Assembly: GCF_001953055.1 (NCBI RefSeq)
Contig: NZ_CP019044.1
Location: 3,265,001-3,329,000 of the forward strand
Direction: 5' to 3'
Source of the DNA: Salaquimonas pukyongi
Lineage (GTDB): Bacteria; Pseudomonadota; Alphaproteobacteria; Rhizobiales; Rhizobiaceae
DNA length: 64,000 nt
Below, in pieces: positions 36,075 through 46,355 of this stretch. Both the position numbers and the translations under genes were made by a program. The notes beneath the pieces were generated by a model. That model searched no databases. It saw nothing but the letters and a program-made list of their open reading frames with translations, and was not told the origin of the DNA. The stretch's first letter is position 1, and each line of letters opens with the position of its first letter.

Positions 36075-38059
36075 GGGCGGGACGCTGCCTCCCCGGCCCT
36101 GATACGCCTTTGCTGCAGTAGGGGAAGCTGAAGAATGAAAAGGGCACCCCTTTCATTCCCGGAACGGTTTTCCGCGCGAATGGTGCCGCCATGGGCCTCG
36201 ACGATTTGCCGCGAGATTGACAGGCCAAGACCCGAATTCTGTCCAAATCCCTGGGATTCCGGCCGATCCGTATAAAAGCGCTCGAAGATACGGTCGACCT
36301 TTTCGGCGGAAATTCCCGGACCGTTATCGGCAATGCGCAGGACAAGCTGGTCGCGGTCACGCTCCAGCGTCACCTCAATCCTGCCGCCATCTGATGGCGC
36401 AAAAGACTTGGCGTTGTCGATGATATTGATGATGACCTGCGCCAGCCGGTCTTCGTGGCCCTTTACCACAAAGGGCTTTGGTTTGCCGTTAGGCTGTCCG
36501 GAAGGGGTACGGATGTCGAGATGGATTTCGGGCATCGCGCTGTCCGCCTCCTTCGACGGCGTGTCGCGGGCCATGGAGACAATATTGGCGACCAGGGCTG
36601 CAAAATCGACGGTATCGGCCTGTTCGCGGGCCAGTTCCGCATCCAGGCGTGAAGCATCCGAGATATCGGTGATCAGCCGGTCCAGACGTTTCACGTCGTG
36701 CTGGATCACGCCGTAGAGCCGGGTTTTGGCTTCGTCGGTTTTGGCAAGGGGCAGGGTTTCAACCGCGCTGCGCAGGGACGTCAGCGGGTTCTTCAACTCA
36801 TGGCTGACATCGGCGGCAAAGCGTTCGATGGCGTCGATGCGCGAATACAATGCCGCCGTCATGGAGCGGATTGAAGCTGAAAGCGTTCCGATCTCGTCTT
36901 GGCGGTTGGAGAAATCCGGAATTTCCTCGCGGGATTCAACGCCCTTGCGAACCCGGTTGGCCGCTTCCGACAGCTTGCGCAGCGGGGTGGCGATGGTGCC
37001 GGCCAGAAGCACGGACAGCACGATCAGCACGATGGCGGCAACGAGAAAGATGCGCAGGATCGCCAGGCGCTCTTCGGTAACGATCTTGTCGATCTCATTT
37101 CCCTCGGAGGAAAGCAGCAATACACCCGATATCACCCGCAGGCGCTGAATGGGAACGGCGACGGAAATCACCTGTTCCCCTCTCTGGGTCATGCGAACCA
37201 CGGTCGACGGCGAACCGGTCAATGCCGAAACGACTTCCGGATAGTGAATGCCTGTATTGGGATGTTCCACATAGGTTGGCAGGTCGCGGCGCTGCAGAAG
37301 CCGGTTGAGAAAGTTTCCGATGCGCGAAATCATCCCCTCCGGCTCGTCCTCCTGCAGGGCCGGAAGGTTGTAGCGGAGTACCTTGCCTCCGGCATACAGA
37401 AACTTGGTGTCCAGCACGAGAATGCCGTCCTGATCATAGACCCTGGCCCGGGTACGCGCAGGTTGCACCAGGGAGCGCAGCAAGGGCGCCACCACTTCAG
37501 GGTTTACCGGAGAGGCCAGATCGTCGAGCGGCGAAATGGTCGGCGAGGTGGATTCGCCTGCCTGCAACTCCAGCAGCTTGTCGGGATCGACGGTAATCGT
37601 GCCGATTTCCATGGTTGCCTGTGAGGCAATGGCACCGGCGATGATCTTGCCCTGGGCAACGAGGCTGTCCTTGTAGGCTTCGACCAGACCTTCGCGAAAC
37701 TGGTTGAGATACAAAATGCCCGACAGCAGCACGGCAAGTGCCGACAGATTGAGGAAAACGATGCGCCTTGTCAGTGATGAAAAGAGCAACTGCCGCGCCC
37801 GCTGAAAAATGCGGTTGGCATCGCCGGAACCTTCGACCCGTTGCGCAGGTTCGCCGCTGTCCGCGTTTGCGGGATGTTCATCATCTACAGGTTTTTTGCC
37901 ATCGCCTTCTTCGGTTGCGGCCTTCGCAACAGTATCCTGCTCCGTCTTGTCGCCGCGCGCTTTCCGTCCCCGATAAGAGGCAGAGCTCTCGTCGGGCATC
38001 GTATCGCTGTCTTCGCCAGCGGAAGCATGGGGCGGCTGCTTGTTTGGGCCGAGTTCCAT
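36071..38059 (-). CDS. chvG: Sensor histidine kinase ChvG/ExoS
   Basis: The sensor of the ChvG-ChvI (ExoS-ChvI, BvrS-BvrR) system for acid and envelope stress, 662 residues from the ATG at 38059. The frame also allows a TTG start 90 bases earlier. A charged cytoplasmic N-terminus precedes the first membrane helix (VFLNLSALAVLLSGILYL). The periplasmic sensor region is followed by the second helix (IFLVAAIVLIVLSVLLAG), HAMP, an H-box FAADVSHELKNPLTSL, and a HATPase with IIDNAKSFAPSDGG and GLGLSISRQIV. In rhizobia the periplasmic repressor ExoR binds this domain; exoR is not in the window. Confidence 0.95.
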   Translation of the reverse strand: MELGPNKQPPHASAGEDSDTMPDESSASYRGRKARGDKTEQDTVAKAATEEGDGKKPVDDEHPANADSGEPAQRVEGSGDANRIFQRARQLLFSSLTRRIVFLNLSALAVLLSGILYLNQFREGLVEAYKDSLVAQGKIIAGAIASQATMEIGTITVDPDKLLELQAGESTSPTISPLDDLASPVNPEVVAPLLRSLVQPARTRARVYDQDGILVLDTKFLYAGGKVLRYNLPALQEDEPEGMISRIGNFLNRLLQRRDLPTYVEHPNTGIHYPEVVSALTGSPSTVVRMTQRGEQVISVAVPIQRLRVISGVLLLSSEGNEIDKIVTEERLAILRIFLVAAIVLIVLSVLLAGTIATPLRKLSEAANRVRKGVESREEIPDFSNRQDEIGTLSASIRSMTAALYSRIDAIERFAADVSHELKNPLTSLRSAVETLPLAKTDEAKTRLYGVIQHDVKRLDRLITDISDASRLDAELAREQADTVDFAALVANIVSMARDTPSKEADSAMPEIHLDIRTPSGQPNGKPKPFVVKGHEDRLAQVIINIIDNAKSFAPSDGGRIEVTLERDRDQLVLRIADNGPGISAEKVDRIFERFYTDRPESQGFGQNSGLGLSISRQIVEAHGGTIRAENRSGNERGALFILQLPLLQQRRIRAGEAASRP

Positions 38060-38173
38060 CCGAATCAAGCCTGTCCTGCCGGCGGGCACCGCCACGCGGC
38101 GCCAATGACCGGGCCGTATATAGATAATGGGCTTTGTTCCGGCGTGCAATCAAGCAAGGCTAAAGCAGATGGC

Positions 38174-38881
38174 TCATGATTCCCTGAAGCGATAACCGAC
38201 GCCATACAGGGTTTCGATCATCTCGAAGTCGTCATCATGCGCCTTGAACTTCTTGCGCAGCCGTTTGATGTGGCTGTCGATCGTCCGGTCGTCCACATAC
38301 ACCTGATCGTCATAGGCTGCGTCCATCAGCGCATCGCGGCTCTTGACGACACCGGGACGCTGCGCCAGCGCATACAGAATGAGGAACTCCGTCACGGTCA
38401 GCGTGATCGGCTTGCCCTTCCAGGTGCAGGTATGGCGTTCCTGGTCCATGGCCAGGTGCCCGCGCTCCAGAAGCTTTGCTTCACCGCCACTGCCGCTGCG
38501 CGATCCACCTTCGTTGATCGCTGCCGCCCGCCGCAGCACCGCCTTGACCCGCTCGACCAGAAGCCGCTGGGAAAACGGTTTCTTGATGAAGTCGTCGGCA
38601 CCCATCTTGAGGCCGAACAGTTCATCGATCTCGTCATCTTTTGAAGTGAGGAAAATCACCGGCAGATCAGACTTCTGCCGCAGGCGCCGCAGCAGTTCCA
38701 TGCCATCCATGCGTGGCATCTTGATGTCGAAAATGGCAAGGTCCGGCCTGCGGGCCATCAGCCCGTCCAGGGCAGAGGCACCATCGGTATAGGTTTCGAC
38801 CCGGTACCCCTCGGACTCCAGCGCGATGGAAACCGAAGTCAGGATGTTGCGGTCGTCGTCGACAAGGGCAATGGTCGGCAT
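38174..38881 (-). CDS. chvI: Response regulator ChvI
   Basis: A 235-residue OmpR-class regulator. The receiver domain has VDDDRN at the N-terminus, the phospho-acceptor Asp in [11 protein letters not shown], and the Lys in FIKKPFSQ. The winged-helix domain occupies residues about 135-232 and ends with [12 protein letters not shown]. It is transcribed with chvG, 114 bases away. It is divergent from pckA, as known in Agrobacterium and Sinorhizobium. Confidence 0.97.
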   Translation of the reverse strand: MPTIALVDDDRNILTSVSIALESEGYRVETYTDGASALDGLMARRPDLAIFDIKMPRMDGMELLRRLRQKSDLPVIFLTSKDDEIDELFGLKMGADDFIKKPFSQRLLVERVKAVLRRAAAINEGGSRSGSGGEAKLLERGHLAMDQERHTCTWKGKPITLTVTEFLILYALAQRPGVVKSRDALMDAAYDDQVYVDDRTIDSHIKRLRKKFKAHDDDFEMIETLYGVGYRFRES

Positions 38882-39328
38882 TTCGGGATCGGCTCCGGTA
38901 AGAGTTTATTTCCCGCTATACAGGGAAAGGAATTTCGTTGCGCAGTTCTTTCAAAAATACGCGCAAATTGTGACGCCGGACAACCTGCTTCAATATCCTT
39001 CATCAAGGTAAACGGCAAAATCATTGAAACCAAACCGTCTGCGGCCCGCCACATTTGCGGCCCAAGGCGCTGACTTGCAAGGAAAAATCGGCCTCAATAC
39101 CGTGCACCGTGATGGCACGGATTTCAATCGTTTAAAAATTTTAAACCGATTAATAAACTGATTTATTTGAGTAATCCTGCACCGTTTATTGTCTGAAAAC
39201 AGGTTTTAAAGTATGAGAACGGACCTCCGATATCACGGCAGGAAGGAAGGCAGCTTGGCTGGGCAGAACCCGTCAGCGCGACAGAGGCTTATTCTAAGGG
39301 TGTGCGGCGGCATGCCGGGAGACAGTTC
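38882..39328. other. Divergent control region between chvI and pckA
   Basis: A 447-base gene-free stretch. Its right half is AT-rich compared with the window and holds the inverted repeat at 39130-39146 and TA-rich blocks near 39148-39170 and 39185-39210. I see no small ORF with a good ribosome site and no tRNA. Both chvI and pckA promoters should be here. Confidence 0.7.
39130..39146. promoter_or_regulatory. Inverted repeat GTTTAAAA-a-TTTTAAAC upstream of pckA
   Basis: Two 8-base arms form a perfect inverted repeat around one base, with aatc and cgatt as further flanking symmetry. It lies about 180 bases upstream of the pckA start. It could be an operator for a dimeric regulator or an AT-rich upstream element. 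No binding protein can be named from the sequence. Confidence 0.5.
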
Positions 39329-40939
39329 ATGAAACAGATCGGTACATACAACACCAGCCACGATCTTTCTGCATTCGGCTTTTCCGGTCTGAAGGCCGTC
39401 CGCTGGAACTTGACAGCGCCCGCGCTGTACGAAGAGTCGGCCCGGCGCAATGAAAGCCGAATTGCCGAAGGTGGTGCACTTGTGGTGGAGACAGGACAGC
39501 ACACAGGCCGCTCGGCAGCGGACAAGTTCGTCGTTCGCGATGCTTCCACCGAGGACACGATCTGGTGGGACAACAACAAACCACTGCCGCCTGAGGCATT
39601 TGAAATTCTCAAGCAGGACATGCTGCATCATGCCGAAGGCAAGGAGCTCTTCGTTCAGGACCTGTATGGTGGCGCCGACCCGGCCAATCGCATCAAGGCA
39701 CGGGTGGTGACTGAATATGCGTGGCATTCCCTGTTTATCCGCAATCTTCTGATCCGGCCGGAGTTTTCCGAACTTGCCGGTTATGTTCCCGATATGATGA
39801 TCGTCGATCTGCCAAGCTTTAAAGCAGATCCCGCCCGTCATGGCTGCCGGTCCGAAACCGTCATCGCCTGCGATCTGACGAGCCGGATCGTTCTGATCGC
39901 CGGAACTTCCTATGCCGGCGAAATGAAGAAATCGGTATTTACGGCGCTCAACTATACGCTGCCTGAAAAGGACGTCATGCCGATGCACTGTTCGGCAAAT
40001 GTGGGCGATGAAGGTGATACGGCCGTTTTCTTCGGTCTGTCGGGCACCGGAAAGACAACGCTTTCCGCCGATGCTTCCCGCACCCTTATCGGCGATGACG
40101 AGCACGGTTGGGGTGAAGATGGCATCTTTAACTTCGAGGGCGGTTGCTATGCCAAGACCATTCGTCTTTCACCGGAAGCCGAACCCGAGATTTTTGCAAC
40201 GACACAGCGTTTCGGCACCGTTCTGGAAAACGTTGTGCTGGACGAAAACCGCATTCCCGATTTCGATGACGGGTCGTTGACGGAAAATACCCGCTGCGCC
40301 TATCCGCTGGATTTCATTCCGAATGCCTCGCAAAGCGGCCGAGCGCCACATCCCCGCAACATCATCATGCTGACGGCCGATGCTTTCGGTGTTCTGCCGC
40401 CAATTTCACGCCTGACCCCCGCTCAGGCAATGTTCCATTTCCTTTCAGGCTACACCGCCAAGGTTGCCGGCACCGAAAAGGGCGTGACAGAACCGGAGGC
40501 AACCTTCTCCACCTGTTTCGGCGCGCCGTTCATGCCCCGTCATCCCTCCGAATATGGCGATCTTCTGCGCAATCTCATTGCACGTCATGGCGTAAGCTGC
40601 TGGCTGGTCAATACCGGCTGGACCGGTGGCGCTTACGGCATTGGTTCGCGGATGCCGATCAAAGTTACCCGCAAGCTGCTTTCAGAAGCGCTGAACGGCA
40701 ATCTCAACAATGCCGAATTCCGCGTCGATCCCAATTTCGGCTTCGAGGTACCGGTTTCGGTCGACGAGATTGATGACAGCATTCTCGATCCGCGCTCGAC
40801 CTGGGCTGACGGCAGCGAATATGATGCGCAGGCCCGAAAACTGGTCAACATGTTCCGCCAGAACTTCGTCAAGTTCGAAGACCATGTCGATCAGGAGGTG
40901 CTGGCTGCTGCCTCGGTGGCGCTTCAGGCTGCGGAATAG
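39329..40939 (+). CDS. pckA: Phosphoenolpyruvate carboxykinase (ATP)
   Basis: A 536-residue ATP-dependent PEPCK that converts oxaloacetate to PEP for gluconeogenesis on organic acids. The kinase-1 loop [17 protein letters not shown] is intact, with [15 protein letters not shown] near the N-terminus and [14 protein letters not shown] near the end. The ATG at 39329 follows a gggag site; the earlier in-frame ATG at 39302 has none. Linkage with chvGI is conserved in Rhizobiales. A strong terminator follows. Confidence 0.97.
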   Translation: MKQIGTYNTSHDLSAFGFSGLKAVRWNLTAPALYEESARRNESRIAEGGALVVETGQHTGRSAADKFVVRDASTEDTIWWDNNKPLPPEAFEILKQDMLHHAEGKELFVQDLYGGADPANRIKARVVTEYAWHSLFIRNLLIRPEFSELAGYVPDMMIVDLPSFKADPARHGCRSETVIACDLTSRIVLIAGTSYAGEMKKSVFTALNYTLPEKDVMPMHCSANVGDEGDTAVFFGLSGTGKTTLSADASRTLIGDDEHGWGEDGIFNFEGGCYAKTIRLSPEAEPEIFATTQRFGTVLENVVLDENRIPDFDDGSLTENTRCAYPLDFIPNASQSGRAPHPRNIIMLTADAFGVLPPISRLTPAQAMFHFLSGYTAKVAGTEKGVTEPEATFSTCFGAPFMPRHPSEYGDLLRNLIARHGVSCWLVNTGWTGGAYGIGSRMPIKVTRKLLSEALNGNLNNAEFRVDPNFGFEVPVSVDEIDDSILDPRSTWADGSEYDAQARKLVNMFRQNFVKFEDHVDQEVLAAASVALQAAE

Positions 40940-40974
40940 TCTTTCGATACTGAAAGCTATCTGGTTGAAGTTCA

Positions 40975-41004
40975 AAAAAAAGCCCGGCAGCAGGCCGGGC
41001 TTTT
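40975..41004. terminator. Bidirectional terminator after pckA
   Basis: The arms aaaagcccggc and gccgggctttt pair around a five-base loop. An A run before and a T run after make it functional in both directions, serving pckA and the convergent DUF1150 gene. Confidence 0.9.
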
Positions 41005-41031
41005 GATTATCCGTGTGCGGTCAAAATAAAA

Positions 41032-41319
41032 TCAGTGAAGCCGTACCGGCATCAACTGGTTGTCCATGGCGTAGGCGGCGGCGGTTTCCAGATCAGGGCA
41101 GACTGCCAGCAGATTGCCCCGGGCGGAAAAAACGCCCAGACCGGACACGGTTTTTGCAGATGGCACGCCGGCGGCGTATTCTTCACCGCTCACCGGACGG
41201 AAATAGGCAAGCTGGCCTTCGCCGAGAAGCAACAGTTCTCTTGCGGCAACCTCATCCAGCGACTGCTTCCAGGCTTCGGCTTCCGCCGTATTTTCCGGTT
41301 TTTGATTATCATCCAGCAT
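41032..41319 (-). CDS. DUF1150 family protein
   Basis: A 95-residue acidic protein of the DUF1150 family, whose members usually lie directly downstream of a small heat-shock protein gene in alphaproteobacteria, as here (13 bases). Conserved features are LLLLGEGQLAYFRPV and the C-terminal AAAYAMDNQLMPVRLH. No domain of known function or membrane segment is visible. It probably shares the heat-shock transcript. Confidence 0.85.
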   Translation of the reverse strand: MLDDNQKPENTAEAEAWKQSLDEVAARELLLLGEGQLAYFRPVSGEEYAAGVPSAKTVSGLGVFSARGNLLAVCPDLETAAAYAMDNQLMPVRLH

Positions 41320-41331
41320 GGCGGCTACTCC

Positions 41332-41753
41332 TTACTTGCTGTTGCCGATCTTGATCTTCTTGACCTTGAGCTCCGGCTCAAGGTGAACCAGATCGACCGA
41401 CAACAGGCCGTTCATCAATTCCGCGCTTTTGACTTCAATGCCGTTTGCCAGAACGAAGCTCTTTTGAAACTGCCGTGCGGCAATACCGCGGTGAAGAAAC
41501 TCTCTCGACGGATCGGGCTCCTGCCTGCCGGTGATTGTCAGCTGGTTGTTCTCCAGCGCAATGTCCAGCTCGTCTTCCGAAAATCCGGCAACGGCGAGGG
41601 TGATCCGCAACAGGCTCTCTTCCTCGCCTGTGATGCGCTCAATGTTGTAAGGGGGTAGCCGTCGCCATTGCTGCGGGCGATTTTTTCAGCCATGCGCTCG
41701 ATTTCCTCGAAACCAAGCATGAGCGGGCTGCCGAAATGAGATACGCGATTCAT
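41332..41753 (-). pseudogene. Hsp20-family small heat-shock protein gene with a frameshift
   Basis: Two overlapping frames together make one small heat-shock protein. The first begins MNRVSHFGSPLMLGFEEIER at 41753 and runs to GDGYP. The second continues YNIERITGEEESLLRITLAV and carries the alpha-crystallin domain to QFQKSFVLANGIEVKSAEL and KKIKI. They join if the run of five C (41651-41655 as G on the plus strand) had six, restoring YPPYNIER. Either the gene is newly broken or one base was lost in sequencing. The rest of the gene is well conserved, which suggests recent loss or error. Confidence 0.85.
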
Positions 41754-41835
41754 GGTCCTGTCCGATCCCTGTTCGGAAGATGACTTCCGGTTGGCAATCT
41801 TGCATGCGGCCCGATGGCACCGCATTCAAGTCAGG

Positions 41836-41864
41836 ATATGGGGTCAAACTTCGAAGGGTTCAAG
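41836..41864 (-). promoter_or_regulatory. RpoH (sigma32) heat-shock promoter of hsp20
   Basis: Reading leftward, CTTGAA (41864-41859), a 15-base spacer and CCCCATAT (41843-41836) match the sigma32 consensus almost perfectly. The transcript would start about 75 bases before the hsp20 ATG. This places hsp20 and the DUF1150 gene in the heat-shock regulon. Confidence 0.82.
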
Positions 41865-41985
41865 GCAGGATCAAGGGATGACAAATGCGGCGGCTGTGAT
41901 TATCAAGCGCTGACACAATTTCAATTGCGTTGAAGTAACCAGGTTCGCCGGCATTGGCGGGCGGCGAATTTTCCGGAGAAAACTG

Positions 41986-44166
41986 ATGAATGCAGCAAAA
42001 ACTGCCGAGCGGGTGAAGGCCGGCAGCCTGAACGTTGACAAAAAACTCTATGAATTTGTCAACAAGGAAGTCCTGCCTGGAACCGGTGTGCGGGAGAAAG
42101 CTTTCTGGCCGGGTTTCGGCAAGATCGTGGATGCCCTGACGCCGAAAAACCGCGAACTGCTGGCCCGCCGGGAGGAACTGCAGGAACAGATCGACCGGTG
42201 GCATCTCGACAATCCCGGAAAGCACTCCGATTTGAAGGCCTACAAATCCTTTCTGAAGAAAATCGGCTATATTGTACCGGAAGGAAAGCCGTTCTCGGTA
42301 ACCACTTCAAGAGTGGATGACGAGCTTACCACCATTGCCGGGCCGCAACTCGTGGTTCCTGTCATGAATGCTCGCTATGCCCTCAATGCCGCCAATGCAC
42401 GCTGGGGATCTCTCTACGATGCGCTCTACGGCACCGATGTCATACCGCAGACCGGTGGGGCCGCGCCTGGCAAGGGCTACAACCCGGTTCGCGGCAAGAA
42501 GGTAATCGCCTGGGGCCGCAAACTGCTGGACCGCATGGCGCCGCTCAAAGACGGCAAGCACGCTCAGGTCAAGGCCTATCGTGTGAAGGGCGGCAAGCTG
42601 GCCGCTGAACTTGCCAAGGGCGAGACAACGCTGGCTGACCCCAAGCAGTTCGCAGGCTTCACCGGCGAACCGGGGAACCCGGACTCCATTTTGCTGGTCA
42701 ACAATGACCTGCATGCGGAAATCATTGTCGATCCGGACCATCCTGTCGGCAAGGACGACAAGGCGGGGGTTTGCGATATCGTTCTGGAGTCCGCTGTTTC
42801 CACCATCATGGATTGCGAGGACTCCGTTGCCGCCGTCGATGCGGAAGACAAGGTCGTGGTTTACCGCAACTGGCTTGGCCTGATGAAGGGTGATCTTGAA
42901 GACACCTTTGAAAAGGGCGGCAAAAGGGTCACCCGCAGCCTCAATCCCGACAAGGCCTATAAAAAGCCGAATGGCCGGCCGGCGGCGCTGCACGGCCGTT
43001 CGTTGATGTTTGTGCGCAATGTCGGGCACCTGATGACCAATCCTGCCATTCTCGACCGCAATGGCGACGAGGTGTTCGAGGGTATCCTGGATGCGGTGAT
43101 CACCTCGCTTTGCGCCCTGCACGACATTGGCCCCAAGGGCCGGCACCTAAATTCCCGCAAGGGGTCGGTCTACATCGTCAAGCCGAAGATGCACGGGCCT
43201 GAGGAAGTTGCCTTCGCAAACGAGCTGTTTGCTGCGGTCGAAGACCTGCTGGGCATGAAGCGGAACACCCTGAAAATGGGCATCATGGATGAAGAGCGGC
43301 GAACCACTGTTAATCTGAAGGAATGCATTCGTGCCGCCAAATCGCGGGTGGTGTTCATCAATACCGGCTTCCTGGACCGCACCGGCGACGAGATTCACAC
43401 GTCCATGAAGGCCGGTCCGATGATTCGAAAAGGCGACATGAAGTCGTCGACCTGGATTACGGCCTATGAAAACAACAATGTTGATGTCGGGCTAAATTGC
43501 GGCCTTTCCGGCAAGGCGCAGATCGGCAAGGGAATGTGGGCGGCCCCCGACATGATGGCCGATATGCTGAAGCAGAAAATCGGGCACCCGAAATCCGGCG
43601 CCAATACCGCCTGGGTTCCTTCTCCCACAGCTGCCACGCTGCACGCGACCAATTATCATGAGGTGAATGTCAAAGCGGTTCAGAAAAAGCTGGCAAGACG
43701 CAAGAAGGCGAAACTGGACGACATTCTGAACGTGCCGGTGGCGATACGCCCCAATTGGGACAAGGCCGCGATCCGGCAGGAACTCGACAACAACGCCCAG
43801 GGCATTCTCGGCTATGTGGTCCGCTGGATCGACCAGGGCGTCGGCTGCTCCAAGGTGCCGGACATTCACGATGTCGGACTCATGGAGGACCGCGCGACCC
43901 TGCGCATTTCCTCCCAGCACATGGCAAACTGGCTTTATCACGGGGTCTGCAGGAAATCCGACGTCATGGCATCATTGAAGCGCATGGCAAAGGTCGTCGA
44001 CAAGCAGAACAAGGGTGATTCCGCCTATCGTAACATGGCCCCGGACTTTGAAAGTTCCGTTGCCTTCCAGGCTGCCTGCGACCTGGTGCTGTTGGGCACC
44101 GAGCAGCCTTCAGGTTATACCGAGCCGGTTCTTCACCGCCGCCGCCGCGAACTGAAGGGCAGCTGA
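41986..44166 (+). CDS. glcB: Malate synthase G
   Basis: A 726-residue single-chain malate synthase, the G-type length. It condenses glyoxylate with acetyl-CoA to malate. Landmarks are [26 protein letters not shown], the catalytic region [35 protein letters not shown] and [12 protein letters not shown]. The ATG at 41986 has a ggagaa site. No isocitrate lyase is in the window. With pckA nearby this supports growth on C2 compounds and on acetyl-CoA released from PHA. Confidence 0.97.
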   Translation: MNAAKTAERVKAGSLNVDKKLYEFVNKEVLPGTGVREKAFWPGFGKIVDALTPKNRELLARREELQEQIDRWHLDNPGKHSDLKAYKSFLKKIGYIVPEGKPFSVTTSRVDDELTTIAGPQLVVPVMNARYALNAANARWGSLYDALYGTDVIPQTGGAAPGKGYNPVRGKKVIAWGRKLLDRMAPLKDGKHAQVKAYRVKGGKLAAELAKGETTLADPKQFAGFTGEPGNPDSILLVNNDLHAEIIVDPDHPVGKDDKAGVCDIVLESAVSTIMDCEDSVAAVDAEDKVVVYRNWLGLMKGDLEDTFEKGGKRVTRSLNPDKAYKKPNGRPAALHGRSLMFVRNVGHLMTNPAILDRNGDEVFEGILDAVITSLCALHDIGPKGRHLNSRKGSVYIVKPKMHGPEEVAFANELFAAVEDLLGMKRNTLKMGIMDEERRTTVNLKECIRAAKSRVVFINTGFLDRTGDEIHTSMKAGPMIRKGDMKSSTWITAYENNNVDVGLNCGLSGKAQIGKGMWAAPDMMADMLKQKIGHPKSGANTAWVPSPTAATLHATNYHEVNVKAVQKKLARRKKAKLDDILNVPVAIRPNWDKAAIRQELDNNAQGILGYVVRWIDQGVGCSKVPDIHDVGLMEDRATLRISSQHMANWLYHGVCRKSDVMASLKRMAKVVDKQNKGDSAYRNMAPDFESSVAFQAACDLVLLGTEQPSGYTEPVLHRRRRELKGS

Positions 44167-44233
44167 TCTCAATCAGGTGTGCTCCAGCCGGTTCTTGCGG
44201 TTCCGTCAAAAGCGACATCGCATTCAAGACACG

Positions 44234-44257
44234 AAAAAACCCGCCGGATGGCGGGTT
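44234..44257 (-). terminator. Rho-independent terminator of the L,D-transpeptidase gene
   Basis: The arms aacccgcc and ggcgggtt pair around ggat. On the minus strand the stem is followed by a run of T (seen as A at 44234-44239), 27 bases after the stop of the leftward gene. Confidence 0.85.
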
Positions 44258-44283
44258 CATCATGCTCTGCAATATGGGCTGTC

Positions 44284-44988
44284 TTACTGGATCACCACCA
44301 CCTTGGCGCGGCCCTTCACACGGTCGTAAAGATCGATGATGTCCTGATTGATCAACCGGATGCAGCCGGAAGATGCTGCCGTGCCGATGGATTTCCACTG
44401 CGGCGTACCATGAAGGCGGTAGAGCGTATCCTTGCCGTTCTTGAACAGGTAGAGCGCCCGCGCACCCAGGGGATTGTTCAGGCCAGGCTCCATGCCGCCA
44501 TTGTCAGCGCTGTATCTTGCCAGTTTGGGCTGCCGGCGAATCATTTCAGAAGGCGGCGTCCAGGTTGGCCACTTCTTCTTCCAGCCGATATAGGCAGTAC
44601 CCTGCCACTCAAAGCCCTGGCGGCCAACGCCGACACCATAGCGCATTGCCGTACCGCCGTCCTCGACCAGATACAGAAACCGCTTGGATACATCAACGAC
44701 GATGGTGCCCGGCTTCTCATTGGTCACGTAGGGAACGCGCTGACGCAAATACTGCTTGTCCATCTTTTCAACGGGAATGCGGGGCAGTTCATAGCCTTCG
44801 TCGACCACGGCTGCATATTGCAGTCGCGGATTGGGGCCGCTGCGGCGTGTAAAATTGAACTTCGGAAAATTCGCAACAAAGGCCGCACGGTCAAATGTGG
44901 GCATTTCCGGCTGAAAACCGGTGGAACTGCAGCCTGCAAGCAACACCGCAGCCATTGCCGCGAGAAAGAGTCGAGAGAGTTTTTTCAT
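44284..44988 (-). CDS. L,D-transpeptidase (YkuD domain), probable lipoprotein
   Basis: A 234-residue envelope enzyme from the ATG at 44988. The N-terminus is a lipoprotein signal (MKKLSRLFLAAMAAVLLAGC), with the lipobox LLAG-C giving Cys20. The YkuD catalytic motif with nucleophile Cys is SSGCIRLINQDI near residue 205, preceded by HGTP. Such enzymes make 3-3 peptidoglycan cross-links or attach envelope proteins to peptidoglycan; Rhizobiales carry many. A longer frame upstream lacks a signal sequence and is rejected as the start. Confidence 0.93.
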   Translation of the reverse strand: MKKLSRLFLAAMAAVLLAGCSSTGFQPEMPTFDRAAFVANFPKFNFTRRSGPNPRLQYAAVVDEGYELPRIPVEKMDKQYLRQRVPYVTNEKPGTIVVDVSKRFLYLVEDGGTAMRYGVGVGRQGFEWQGTAYIGWKKKWPTWTPPSEMIRRQPKLARYSADNGGMEPGLNNPLGARALYLFKNGKDTLYRLHGTPQWKSIGTAASSGCIRLINQDIIDLYDRVKGRAKVVVIQ

Positions 44989-45213
44989 GGGATTCCGCCG
45001 TTTTGGGAGGCCCGTTCGTACCTCGGATTTGAACGAGCGGCCATTCTGCTTCCGTTTGCGCGATAACAGAGTGGGCATTCTGCCAGCAAGCAAAATAAGA
45101 AAATGACTTTAGGTAATGCCGCGATGTTGCAAATATGGCACGTTCAGCAGACATGTTTTCATGCCGCCGGGAGCTTGCTACGATGGGCAATTCCAGCTTG
45201 AATCGGATGTATC

Positions 45214-45732
45214 ATGCCCATTGTCCAGATCGCCGGCAACAATCCGCTCGTTGACGGGCGGCAGTCTGAAAAAGCGCTGATGGTCCAGCGTGGCATGATA
45301 CGCCACCTGGAAGATGCCGGCCATGCCGTTCTGCCGGAGTTTCCGCTTGCCAATGGCCGCCGTGCGGACCTGCTTTGCCTGGACCGGAAGGGCAGGTTCA
45401 CACTCATTGAGATCAAGTCGTCGGTGGAAGACTACAAGGTTGACCGCAAATGGCCTGAATATTCCGGCTTTTGCGACTATTTTGCCTTTGCCACCTGGTC
45501 TGGTGTGCCGGCAGGCATCTTTCCCCAAACCACGGGTCTTTATGTTGCCGATGCCCACTATGCGGAGTTGCTGCGTGAGCCGCCGGAGCAGACGATGCAT
45601 GCCGCCAGCCGAAAGGCACTCACACTGCGCTTTGCCCGTCTGGCTGCCCAACGGGCTGAGCGCATTGCCCGCTTTGCCGAAGCCGGCGATCTTGCTTTCG
45701 ACCGGCTGGACTTCGATAAATCAGCGGATTGA
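45214..45732 (+). CDS. MmcB family DNA repair protein
   Basis: A 172-residue protein of the MmcB family, linked in Caulobacter to damage-induced mutagenesis and mitomycin C resistance. A PD-(D/E)XK-like core can be seen: ADLLCLDRKGRFTLIEIKSS (Asp then ExK), followed by KWPEYSGFCDYF. It is convergent with actR, with seven bases between stops. No obvious SOS box was found in its upstream region. Confidence 0.87.
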   Translation: MPIVQIAGNNPLVDGRQSEKALMVQRGMIRHLEDAGHAVLPEFPLANGRRADLLCLDRKGRFTLIEIKSSVEDYKVDRKWPEYSGFCDYFAFATWSGVPAGIFPQTTGLYVADAHYAELLREPPEQTMHAASRKALTLRFARLAAQRAERIARFAEAGDLAFDRLDFDKSAD

Positions 45733-45739
45733 ATGATCT

Positions 45740-46300
45740 TCAGCGCGGTGCCCGTTTGGCCAGAATGCGTTGCAGGGTACGGCGATGCATGTTGAGCCTG
45801 CGCGCTGTTTCAGAGACGTTGCGGTCGCACAGTTCATAAACCCGCAAAATATGCTCCCAGCGGACCCGGTCCGCTGACATCGGATTTTCCGGTGGTTCGG
45901 CCTTGTCTTCCGGCTTGCGCATCAGCGCCGCATAAACCTCATCGGCATCAGCCGGTTTTGCCAGATAATCCACCGCCCCCAGCTTTACCGCGGTGACCGC
46001 CGTGGCGATGTTGCCGTATCCGGTCAGAACGATGGCGCGGCAATCGGGCTTTGCCTTGCGGATAACCTCGATCACATCAAGGCCGTTGCCGTCCGACAGG
46101 CGCATGTCCACCACCGCGAAGTCAGGCGGATTTGCCTTCACAAGGGCAACCGCGCTGGCCATGGTTTCCGCCATGTCCACCTCAAAGCCGCGTGCTTCCA
46201 TGGCGCGGCCGAGCCGCGTCAGAAACGGCCGGTCATCGTCCACCAGCAGCAGCCGCCGGTTTTCGGGCATGTCTGCCTCGATCTGTGTATCCTGTGTCAT
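45740..46300 (-). CDS. actR: Redox response regulator ActR/RegA
   Basis: A 186-residue response regulator of the RegA/ActR/PrrA type. The receiver has LLLVDDDRPFLTRLGRAM, the acceptor Asp in FAVVDMRLSDGNGLDV, and Lys in LAKPADADE. A short linker with prolines leads to a Fis-type helix-turn-helix (VSETARRLNMHRRTLQRIL), which is highly conserved in this family. It controls genes for respiration, redox balance and carbon or nitrogen fixation. It follows actS after 55 bases. Confidence 0.94.
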   Translation of the reverse strand: MTQDTQIEADMPENRRLLLVDDDRPFLTRLGRAMEARGFEVDMAETMASAVALVKANPPDFAVVDMRLSDGNGLDVIEVIRKAKPDCRAIVLTGYGNIATAVTAVKLGAVDYLAKPADADEVYAALMRKPEDKAEPPENPMSADRVRWEHILRVYELCDRNVSETARRLNMHRRTLQRILAKRAPR

Positions 46301-46355
46301 CAGCCTAATTTAGGGTCCATGCGGCAATTGGAAAAGGAAAACTTTTGCCGCAACT

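Noticed and set aside
41332-41825. Two separate small genes in the hsp20 region
   Set aside because: The two frames are complementary halves of one Hsp20 protein and are joined by a single-base shift in a C run.
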